A DNA stretch of 25,241 bases from Pseudomonadota bacterium (lineage in GTDB: Bacteria > Pseudomonadota > Alphaproteobacteria > Rhizobiales > Xanthobacteraceae), in the NCBI GenBank assembly GCA_023417665.1, contig JAEZFA010000080.1:1-25241 (forward strand), read 5' to 3'. The translations under genes and the position numbers were made by a program. Numbering within the stretch: the stretch's first letter is position 1; each line of letters begins with the position of its first letter. The notes beneath the pieces were generated by a model, which did not search any database, was not told the DNA's origin, and was given only the letters and a program-made list of their open reading frames with translations. Below are positions 7,431 to 14,217 of the stretch, piece after piece.

Positions 7431-8657
7431 ATGGACAAGCGAATGCAGAACAGGCCGCTCGAGGTTGCGATTGCAGGCGCCGGCGTTGCCGGCGCGGCGC
7501 TCGGCGTCGCGCTTTCGCAGGCGCTGGGACGGAGCTTTCCAATCGCGATTTTCGATCCAGCGCTCGCGCGTGACCCGTCGAAGGATGACCGCGTGGTTGC
7601 GATCGCCGCGGGCGCCCGCAAGCTGTTCGAAGCGCTCGGGGTTTGGGAGCGGCTACCCGCCGCGCAGCCGATCCGCGCCATGGAAATCACGGATTCAAAG
7701 TTATCCGACGCGGTACGCCAGACCTTTCTCGAATTTGAGGAAGAAGAGGAAGGTGGGCCGTTCGCGCATATGGTGGAAAACCGGGCGCTGATCGCGGCGC
7801 TGCGCGAAGCCGCGGCGGAAGCGGAGGTCGAGCTGGTTCCGACAGGGATCGAGCACTACGCGGCGGACGAAAGTTTCGCCGGATTCAATACCGGAGGAAG
7901 CGAGCATCGTGCGCGGCTGATTGCGGCTGCCGACGGCGCGCAGTCGAAGTTGCGTTCGCTTGCGAAAATCCAGACGATCTCACGAGATTACGGCCAATCC
8001 GGCATCGTCGCGACCATCGGCCATGCGCGCGAGCACCACGGCAAGGCGGTCCAGCACTTTCTGCCGGCCGGCTCGTTCGCAATCCTGCCGCTCAGCGGCA
8101 AGCGTTCTTCGATCGTCTGGACCGAAAGCACGAAAGAGGCACGGCGTATCGTTGCGCTGCCGCCGCAGGAATTTCTTGGGGAGCTAGAGCTGCGTTTTGG
8201 TCTGCAGCTTGGCGAACTGGAAGTGCTTTCGCCGCCGCGCGCTTATCCGTTGCAGATTTCGGTCGCGCGTTCCTTTGTCGCTGAACGTCTCGCGCTGCTT
8301 GGCGACGCGGCGCACGTCATTCATCCGCTTGCGGGGCAGGGTCTCAATATGGGACTGCGCGATGTCGCGGCACTCGCGGAATGTATTGCCGACAATGCGC
8401 GGCTCGGTCTCGATCCCGGTGATCGGGAAACGCTGTCGCGCTATCAGCGCTGGCGGCGCGCGGACACCGTCGCGATGGGGTTCGCTACCGACAGCCTTAA
8501 TCGTCTGTTCTCGAACGAATCGACGGCACTCAAATATCTGCGCGATCTCGGTCTAGGTCTCGTCGATCGTGCGCCTGCGCTGAAGAAAGTTTTCGCCCGT
8601 GAGGCGGCAGGCCTCACGGGCGACGTACCAAAACTGCTTCGCGGTGAATTTATCTAG
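7431..8657 (+). CDS. UbiH/UbiF/COQ6-family FAD-dependent hydroxylase (ubiquinone biosynthesis)
   Basis: A 408-residue flavoprotein monooxygenase. The N-terminal dinucleotide fold has GAGVAG at 16-21, a DDRVVAIAAGARKLFEALG segment follows, and the second FAD motif LLGDAAHVIHPLAGQGLNMG with Asp292 is near residue 290. HPLAGQGLNMGLRD is the family signature of UbiH, UbiF, UbiI and COQ6. These enzymes hydroxylate the ring of the ubiquinone precursor; alphaproteobacterial members (UbiL, UbiM) differ in which ring carbon they attack, and that cannot be decided here. The start at 7431 has no clear ribosome site. An ATG at 7443 preceded by GGACAAGCGA is an alternative that removes four residues. Its TAG stop is shared base for base, on the opposite strand, with the stop of the Trm112-like gene. 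Confidence 0.9.
   Translation: MDKRMQNRPLEVAIAGAGVAGAALGVALSQALGRSFPIAIFDPALARDPSKDDRVVAIAAGARKLFEALGVWERLPAAQPIRAMEITDSKLSDAVRQTFLEFEEEEEGGPFAHMVENRALIAALREAAAEAEVELVPTGIEHYAADESFAGFNTGGSEHRARLIAAADGAQSKLRSLAKIQTISRDYGQSGIVATIGHAREHHGKAVQHFLPAGSFAILPLSGKRSSIVWTESTKEARRIVALPPQEFLGELELRFGLQLGELEVLSPPRAYPLQISVARSFVAERLALLGDAAHVIHPLAGQGLNMGLRDVAALAECIADNARLGLDPGDRETLSRYQRWRRADTVAMGFATDSLNRLFSNESTALKYLRDLGLGLVDRAPALKKVFAREAAGLTGDVPKLLRGEFI
8594..8622. other. 12-bp perfect hairpin inside the 3' end of the hydroxylase gene
   Basis: CGCCCGTGAGGC (8594-8605) pairs perfectly with GCCTCACGGGCG (8611-8622) across a 5-base loop. It lies in the last 22 codons of the plus-strand hydroxylase gene, 32 bases beyond the stop of the minus-strand Trm112-like gene. 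It is therefore placed like a transcription stop for the convergent minus-strand unit. It lacks the T-run of a standard intrinsic terminator on either side in the right orientation (TTTT precedes it on plus). Confidence 0.5.
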
Positions 8658-8842
8658 TCGGCGAGCGGGCGGGCTTCTTCCGGCAGCATGATCGGGATGC
8701 CGTCGCGGATCGGATAGATCAGCTTTGCCGTGCGCGACACGAGCACCTGCTTCTCCGCGTCATATTCGAGCGGACCTTTGGTGAGCGGGCATACGAGAAT
8801 TTCCAGAAGCTTGGGATCGACGGTGTGACGGTCGCTGCTCAT
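8654..8842 (-). CDS. Trm112-family small protein (YcaR-like)
   Basis: A 62-residue protein starting MSSDRHTVDPKLLEILVCPL. The ATG at 8842 has GGAGAG four bases upstream, so I prefer it to the in-frame start 36 bases earlier. It matches the Trm112/UPF0434 pattern LLEILVCP...GPLEYD...LIYPIRDGIPIMLPEEAR, ending shortly after that. Eukaryotic and archaeal Trm112 proteins bind zinc and activate methyltransferases. Bacterial forms such as E. coli YcaR (57 residues) are poorly characterised. Here only one cysteine remains, so zinc binding by this copy is unlikely. It is the last gene of a minus-strand group with the LON-domain and thioredoxin genes. Confidence 0.9.
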   Translation of the reverse strand: MSSDRHTVDPKLLEILVCPLTKGPLEYDAEKQVLVSRTAKLIYPIRDGIPIMLPEEARPLAD

Positions 8843-8890
8843 CGGGCTCTCCAGTGGGGAGGGGATATTGCACCGCAATAAACGCGGATA

Positions 8891-9562
8891 CTACTGCAAG
8901 GTTCCATTCTCGTCCGCCTCGCCGGCAGCGAGGGAAATTTCTGTCGCCGCCACAAGGAGTTCCGCCCGGCTCCGCAGATCAGGCGCTTCCAGGAGCGCCT
9001 GCTTTTCACGCACGCCGAAAGGCGACATCAACGACAGGCCGTTCACCAGCGCCTCGGTCGGCGCTTGCGTGATACCGGACCAGTCGGCCTCGATCGAATT
9101 GGCGGCGAGATAATTTGCAAGCGTCTTCAGAAGCGCTTCGCGATCGACCTCGTCCTCGCCCAGGCCCTGCACGAGATCGGATGCGAAGTCGTTATAGGCT
9201 ACCCGGCATTGGCGGTAGGGCGCGCCGGTATCGACTTCCTCGACGATGCGGAAGCGCGCGACGCCGGTGAGCAGCACCTGATAGCGGCCGTCACCGCTCT
9301 CGCTGAAGCTGGTGAGCCTTCCGGCACAGCCGATCGGGTAGAGCGAGGGCGTCTTGCTCAGGCTTTCTTCGGGCTCGTTCGGCTGGATCATGCCGATAAC
9401 GCGATCTCCAACGATCACGTCCTCGATCATCTGCAGATAGCGCGGCTCGAAAATATTGAGCGGCAACTCGACGCGCGGCAGCAACAGCGCGCGCGGCAAG
9501 GGAAACACCGGAATGATCTCCGGAATTTCCTGCAGCAGACGATACGGCTTGTTGATGGCCAT
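8891..9562 (-). CDS. LON peptidase substrate-binding domain protein
   Basis: A 223-residue protein that corresponds to the N-terminal substrate-binding domain of Lon protease alone, without ATPase or protease parts. Its marks are IPVFPLPRALLLPRVELPLNIFEPRYLQMIEDVI near residues 15-50 and GCAGRLTSFSESGDGRYQVLLTGVARFRI in the middle. Stand-alone LON-domain proteins are widespread in proteobacteria; their task is not settled, though protein quality control is often proposed. The stop of the thioredoxin/CnoX-like gene lies 21 bp upstream and the Trm112-like gene about 48 bp downstream, all on the minus strand. The pairing with a chaperone-type thioredoxin supports a proteostasis role by association. 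Confidence 0.93.
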   Translation of the reverse strand: MAINKPYRLLQEIPEIIPVFPLPRALLLPRVELPLNIFEPRYLQMIEDVIVGDRVIGMIQPNEPEESLSKTPSLYPIGCAGRLTSFSESGDGRYQVLLTGVARFRIVEEVDTGAPYRQCRVAYNDFASDLVQGLGEDEVDREALLKTLANYLAANSIEADWSGITQAPTEALVNGLSLMSPFGVREKQALLEAPDLRSRAELLVAATEISLAAGEADENGTLQ

Positions 9563-9583
9563 GCGGTGTCGGGCGCCTTCGTT

Positions 9584-10504
9584 TCAGGAGAACAGGAGCG
9601 TCGAGAGCTTCTTGCGGCCATCGACGGTGGCATCATCCATCGGGCCCCAGGCTTCGAAGAACTGGAGCAACTGCTTGCGCGCGCCATCGTCGTTCCACTT
9701 GCGGTCCTTCTTGATGATCGCAAGCAGATGCTCGGCGGCCTTTGCCTTCTCGCCCTTCGCGTTCAGCGCGACCGCGAGATCGAAACGCGCCTGATGGTCG
9801 TTCGGGTCGGCATTGAGTCTGGCTTCGAGGTCGTTGGCTTCGCCGCCGACTTTTTCGGCCTGTTCCGCAAGCTCGAGCGCTGCTTTGGCTGCCGCGATGG
9901 CCGGCGCCACGGTTTTGTCCTTGGCGGCGTCTTCGGGAATGAGCGCGAAGGTTTCCTTGGCCTGTTCCAGATCGTTCGCGGCGAGATGACAACGCACAAG
10001 TCCGGCAAGCGCGCGGGCATTGGCGGGATCGTCGGTCAGCACTTCGGCAAAGAGCGAGGTGGCATCGTCGAACTCGTTAGCCGCAAGTTTCGCTTCGGCT
10101 TCGTTGAGCAGTTCGGTTGCCGGATTGGTCTTGCCGGTGAGCCGCTCAATAAAGGCGGTGACCTGACCTTCGGGCAAGGCGCCGACGAAACCGTCGACCG
10201 GCTGGCCCTTGTCGAAGGCGAAAACCGCCGGAATCGACTGGATGCCGAGCTGCCCCGGAATCTGCGGATGCTTGTCGATGTCCATTTTCACAAGCTTGAC
10301 TGCGCCGCCAGCGGCGCGGACCGCTTTTTCGAGTACCGGCGTCAGCGCCTTGCAGGGGCCGCACCACTCCGCCCAGAAATCGACCAGGACCGGACGCTTC
10401 TTCGATTCCTCGATCACGTCCTTCATGAAGGTCTGGGTGGTGGTGTCGGCGATCAGATCGCCCGTATCCGGGGCGGCGGCGCCGTTTCCTGCGTTCAACT
10501 CCAT
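9584..10504 (-). CDS. CnoX/YbbN-like thioredoxin with C-terminal TPR region
   Basis: From ATG 10504 (GGGAG six bases upstream; an earlier in-frame ATG at 10549 lacks this) the protein has 306 residues. Residues 15-130 are a thioredoxin domain with an intact active site Trp-Cys48-Gly-Pro-Cys51 and the cis-proline region QSIPAVFAFDKGQ. Residues 135-306 are alpha-helical, TPR-like (LLNEAEAKLAANEFDDA, DPANARALAGLVRCHLA, NDHQARFDLAVALNAKG). This is the layout of CnoX (YbbN), a chaperedoxin that protects proteins and hands them to GroEL in E. coli. The E. coli protein has lost the first active-site cysteine whereas this one keeps both, so it may also act as an oxidoreductase. It heads the unit cnoX-LON-trm112 on the minus strand. 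Confidence 0.92.
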   Translation of the reverse strand: MELNAGNGAAAPDTGDLIADTTTQTFMKDVIEESKKRPVLVDFWAEWCGPCKALTPVLEKAVRAAGGAVKLVKMDIDKHPQIPGQLGIQSIPAVFAFDKGQPVDGFVGALPEGQVTAFIERLTGKTNPATELLNEAEAKLAANEFDDATSLFAEVLTDDPANARALAGLVRCHLAANDLEQAKETFALIPEDAAKDKTVAPAIAAAKAALELAEQAEKVGGEANDLEARLNADPNDHQARFDLAVALNAKGEKAKAAEHLLAIIKKDRKWNDDGARKQLLQFFEAWGPMDDATVDGRKKLSTLLFS

Positions 10505-10580
10505 ATTTCGCTCCCGAAAAGCGCCATTTGCGCCGAGGTTCCGGCCCATAAATGGGGTTCGGGGCCTCCGAAAGCAAATG

Positions 10581-10615
10581 GAAACGGTGCCGGAGCGTCA
10601 CAGGCGTACCGTTTC
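10581..10615. repeat. Inverted repeat upstream of the CnoX-like gene
   Basis: GAAACGGT (10581-10588) and its exact complement ACCGTTTC (10608-10615) flank 19 bases. The repeat is 77-111 bases before the minus-strand start of the thioredoxin gene and about 90 bases before the plus-strand tRNA. It may be an operator or a leader hairpin. Nothing else in the 10505-10704 gap stands out apart from the possible tRNA promoter. Confidence 0.4.
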
Positions 10616-10635
10616 GCCTCCGGCATTTTCAGGTG

Positions 10636-10663
10636 TTGCGCGCGGGAAGGCTTTTGCATAGAA
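10636..10663 (+). promoter_or_regulatory. Possible sigma-70 type promoter of tRNA-Gly
   Basis: TTGCGC (10636-10641) and ATAGAA (10658-10663) are separated by 16 bases and end about 40 bases before the mature 5' end of tRNA-Gly. Both boxes match the consensus only in part. Confidence 0.3.
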
Positions 10664-10704
10664 CCCCGCTACCCGGCGGGCCCAAGCGGCCAGCCAATCC
10701 GGAT

Positions 10705-10779
<75 letters not shown>

Positions 10780-10996
10780 ATTTTCTTCAACAGAATCCAG
10801 CCGCCTATCGCGCGACGCAGAATTTCGCGCATGGCGTGCGGTTGCCGCGCCGACGCGAATCGGCGGCGTGAAGAAGCCGTTCGATGAACGCAAATGCGGG
10901 GTTCGCTGATCGCGATCTGGACCCTGCCGCCGCCATCGCGTCCTGTCGCCGGGAAGGTCCAGGCGACCCGAAACCACGCATGCAAAGCGCATGCGC

Positions 10997-11003
10997 AAGG
11001 AGG
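10997..11003 (+). promoter_or_regulatory. Strong ribosome binding site that fixes the start of the YcaC-like gene
   Basis: AAGGAGG lies 7 bases before the ATG at 11011 and only 1 base before another in-frame ATG at 11005, so 11011 is the likely start. It directly follows the palindrome GCGCATGCGC (10987-10996), and two GCATGC copies (10978-10983, 10989-10994) could pair as a small hairpin just ahead of it. In the rest of the 10780-10996 gap I see only a short dyad CGCCGA-N6-TCGGCG at 10848-10865. Confidence 0.7.
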
Positions 11004-11010
11004 AATGAAA

Positions 11011-11649
11011 ATGCCGAAAACCCAGATGGAGCCGATTCGCGATCCGAAGACCGATCATTTGCTGACGCCGGAAAATTGCGTCGTCGTGCTTATCGACTAT
11101 CAGCCGGAACAATATGGAGCCATTACTTCCGGCTCGCACGACGACATCACGCTTAATGCGGTCGCGGTGTGCAAGCTTGCCGCTACTTATAACGTGCCGG
11201 TCATTCTTTCCACCGTCGGCGTCGACATGGGTGTCAATGAAGGCACCATCGCCGCGATCCGCGAAGCGCTCCCGAACGTGAAGGAGATCGACCGCACCGG
11301 CGTCAACTCATGGGAAGACGAGGACTTCCGCAAGGTCGTCGAAGCGACCGGAAGAAAGAAGGTCGTGATCGGTGGTTTGTGGACCGAAGTATGTCTCGCG
11401 TTTCCGGTGCTCGATATGCTGGCGGAAGGCTACGAGGTCTATCCCGTGGCCGACGCGGTTGGCGGCTTGTCGCCGGTCAGTCATGAGCGCGCGTTCGATC
11501 GTATGATTCAGGCGGGTGCGAAGCCGGTGAGCGCGATTTCCTTCGGCAGCGAGCTGATGCGCAACTGGGCGCGTAAGGAATCCGACAAGTTCCGCAAGGT
11601 GCTGCAGTGGTATTTCCCGGAACGGCGCCGGCTCATGTCCAAGAAATAA
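11011..11649 (+). CDS. Isochorismatase-family (YcaC-like) hydrolase
   Basis: A 212-residue cysteine-hydrolase-fold protein starting MPKTQMEPIRDPKTDHLL. It shows the family nucleophile and partner: Asp29 in VVVLIDYQPEQ and Cys128 in GLWTEVCLAFPVLDML. The segment NSWEDEDFRKVVEATGRKKVVIGGL aligns well with E. coli YcaC. The third catalytic position, often lysine in this superfamily, appears to be Arg95 (EIDRTGVNSW), which I also recall for YcaC. Members cleave amides or vinyl ethers, but YcaC-type enzymes have no settled substrate, so this should be read as a hydrolase of unknown substrate. It stands alone between tRNA-Gly and a shared bidirectional terminator. Its 3' end is unusual, with the last codons and stop tandemly repeated. 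Confidence 0.9.
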   Translation: MPKTQMEPIRDPKTDHLLTPENCVVVLIDYQPEQYGAITSGSHDDITLNAVAVCKLAATYNVPVILSTVGVDMGVNEGTIAAIREALPNVKEIDRTGVNSWEDEDFRKVVEATGRKKVVIGGLWTEVCLAFPVLDMLAEGYEVYPVADAVGGLSPVSHERAFDRMIQAGAKPVSAISFGSELMRNWARKESDKFRKVLQWYFPERRRLMSKK

Positions 11650-11680
11650 CTGGCCAAGAAATAACCGGCCAAGAAATAGC
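11641..11680 (+). repeat. 15-bp tandem repeat that triplicates the stop region of the YcaC-like gene
   Basis: Units AAGAAATAACTGGCC (11641-11655) and AAGAAATAACCGGCC (11656-11670), plus a partial AAGAAATAGC (11671-11680). Because the unit is five codons, Lys-Lys-stop recurs three times in the same frame. Read-through of a stop would only add LeuAlaLysLys or ProAlaLysLys before the next stop. Confidence 0.85.
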
Positions 11681-11696
11681 TTCCGTCCGAAAAATT

Positions 11697-11724
11697 CAGG
11701 GCCGGTCTACTTAGACCGGCCCTG
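11697..11724. terminator. Bidirectional terminator between the YcaC-like and dioxygenase genes
   Basis: A 12-bp perfect stem, CAGGGCCGGTCT (11697-11708) with AGACCGGCCCTG (11713-11724), loop ACTT. It is followed on plus by CATTGTTTT and on minus by AATTTTTC. It lies 48 bp after the plus-strand stop and 8 bp before the dioxygenase stop, so it can serve both convergent genes. Confidence 0.85.
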
Positions 11725-11731
11725 CATTGTT

Positions 11732-12679
<948 letters not shown>

Positions 12680-12786
12680 TTTCGCGTTCCCTTCGTTGTT
12701 CCCGGTTGCTTGCTTGTTGCCGAGGGATATCGGCTTTCGGGCGGGGAACGGCAGAGGGCTTCGAGCGTAAGCGGCGTTCTCGTTTT

Positions 12787-12811
12787 GCGAACGATGATGT
12801 TCGCTGGCGAA
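12787..12811. promoter_or_regulatory. Probable LysR operator
   Basis: A perfect dyad GCGAAC-N6-GTTCGC (12787-12804) is followed by a third half-site GCGAA (12807-12811) that forms TTCGC-N2-GCGAA with its neighbour. The sites lie 22-46 bases before the LysR start in the gap shared with the dioxygenase. The interrupted-dyad geometry suits a LysR-type regulator that binds its own promoter. Confidence 0.55.
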
Positions 12812-12832
12812 GCGTTGCGCTAAACTGCCGCC

Positions 12833-13750
12833 ATGCGATGGACCCTCGACGAAATCAAGACATTCCTGAACGTGATGGAAACCGGCACGGTGTCGGGTGC
12901 TGCGGCGCGGGCGAACCTTTCCAAATCCGTCGTCAGCAAGCGGATCACCGACCTGGAACTCGCGCTCGGCGCCGCACTCTTCCAGCGCCATGCCGGACGC
13001 ATCACGCCGACCGAAATCGCGGAAGAACTCGCGATCAAGCTTCGTCCGGCGCTCGGCGAAATGACGAAGGCGCTCGAAGGGGCCGCTTCGGGCATGGAGG
13101 GTATGGCGGGCCTGCGCGGCTCGCTGTCGCTTACCGCGCCGATGAGTTTCGGCATCCGGCATCTCGGCCCGGTGCTCGCGGAATTTGCGCGGCTACACCC
13201 GAACCTCGACATGACCATCGACTATGACGACCGCATCGTCGATCTCGTTCGCGGGCGGTTTGATCTTGCGATCCGCATCGGGCAGTTGCCGGATTCGGGG
13301 TTGATGGTTCGCAAGCTGTGCGAAGACCCGCGCGTGATCTGCGCGAGCCCGGCTTATGTCGCGCGGCATGGCATGCCGGTGACGGCAGCCGATCTGACGG
13401 GTCATGCGGCGATCGGCTATCTCAACGTCCACTCCGCGCAGGTCTGGCAGGTCGTGAGCGATGACGGCGAGGTCGCGGGCGTGCCGATGGAGAGCCGCAT
13501 CGCCGCCAATAACGGCGAAGCGATCCGCGACATGGTGGCCGCGGGTCTTGGGATCGCGCTGCTGCCGCTCTTCATCGTGCATGACGCGCTCAAGAGCGGG
13601 CAACTTGTGCGGATCGCGGAGCATCTGACGCCGGCGCCGTTGCCGATTTCCGTCGTCTGGCCGCCGGCGCAGCCGATGCCGACAAAGCTGCGCGTGATGG
13701 TCGACCATCTTGCGCAGGCCTTTGCCGGGCAGCCGCCCTGGTCGCGATAG
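12833..13750 (+). CDS. LysR-family transcriptional regulator
   Basis: A 305-residue regulator. Residues 1-62 form the winged helix-turn-helix (WTLDEIKTFLNVMETGTVSGAA, then SKSVVSKRITDLELALGAALFQR), followed by the usual linker helix. Residues 92-300 are the periplasmic-binding-protein-like effector domain (GSLSLTAPMSFGIRHLGPVLAEF, DLAIRIGQLPDSGLMVRKL, AAGLGIALLPLFIV). The family normally controls a divergent target, here the ring-cleaving dioxygenase, and represses itself. The ATG at 12833 is 22 bases after the dyad operator. It converges on the YjbQ gene with 19 bp between stops, filled by a GC-rich mini-hairpin (13757-13769). Confidence 0.94.
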   Translation: MRWTLDEIKTFLNVMETGTVSGAAARANLSKSVVSKRITDLELALGAALFQRHAGRITPTEIAEELAIKLRPALGEMTKALEGAASGMEGMAGLRGSLSLTAPMSFGIRHLGPVLAEFARLHPNLDMTIDYDDRIVDLVRGRFDLAIRIGQLPDSGLMVRKLCEDPRVICASPAYVARHGMPVTAADLTGHAAIGYLNVHSAQVWQVVSDDGEVAGVPMESRIAANNGEAIRDMVAAGLGIALLPLFIVHDALKSGQLVRIAEHLTPAPLPISVVWPPAQPMPTKLRVMVDHLAQAFAGQPPWSR

Positions 13751-13756
13751 GACCGC

Positions 13757-13769
13757 GCGGCCCGGCCGC
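13757..13769. other. GC-only mini-hairpin between convergent LysR and yjbQ genes
   Basis: GCGGC-CCG-GCCGC fills most of the 19-bp gap between the two stop codons. It has no T-run on either strand, so it is at best a weak transcription block for both genes. Confidence 0.35.
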
Positions 13770-14186
13770 TTACTCTCCGATCACATGCAGCACGATCTCG
13801 CGGGTGTGCGGGCGCGTGCGATGCTCGAACAAATAGATGCCCTGCCAGGTGCCGAGCACCGGGCGACCATTGGCAAGGGGAATTGAAAGGCTGGTTTGGG
13901 TGAGTGCAGCGCGCAGATGCGCCGGCATGTCGTCCGGCCCTTCGGCCGAATGAATGTAGCGCTCCGATTCGGGCGCGAGTGTTTCAAAATAATTCTGCAG
14001 GTCGGTCTGCACGTCCGGGTCGGCATTTTCCTGAATCAGGAGCGAGGCCGAGGTATGCCGGCAATAGATGGTGAGAAGGCCGGTCGAGAATTTCTCGCGC
14101 TCACACCATTGCCGGACCTCGCGCGTGAACTCGTAGAGGCCGCGTCCACGGCTTGAAATCGAAAGGCTGTGCACCGCCTGCCGCAT
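13770..14186 (-). CDS. yjbQ: YjbQ family protein (UPF0047, secondary thiamine-phosphate synthase type)
   Basis: A 138-residue protein with the compact YjbQ fold pattern: FSTGLLTIYCRHTSASLLIQENADPDVQTDLQNYF in the middle, then HSAEGPDDMPAHLRAALTQTSLSIPLANGRPVLGTWQGIYLFEHR. The length is that of the family (about 138). Overproduced YjbQ-type proteins show thiamine-phosphate synthase side activity, which gave the database name, but the physiological role is unknown. AAGG stands 7 bases before ATG 14186. It follows ggt on the same strand after 31 bp, so the AhpD-like, ggt and yjbQ genes may be one transcript. Confidence 0.93.
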   Translation of the reverse strand: MRQAVHSLSISSRGRGLYEFTREVRQWCEREKFSTGLLTIYCRHTSASLLIQENADPDVQTDLQNYFETLAPESERYIHSAEGPDDMPAHLRAALTQTSLSIPLANGRPVLGTWQGIYLFEHRTRPHTREIVLHVIGE

Positions 14187-14217
14187 TTCCTTACCTTCTC
14201 CTTACACGCGCCGCGCG

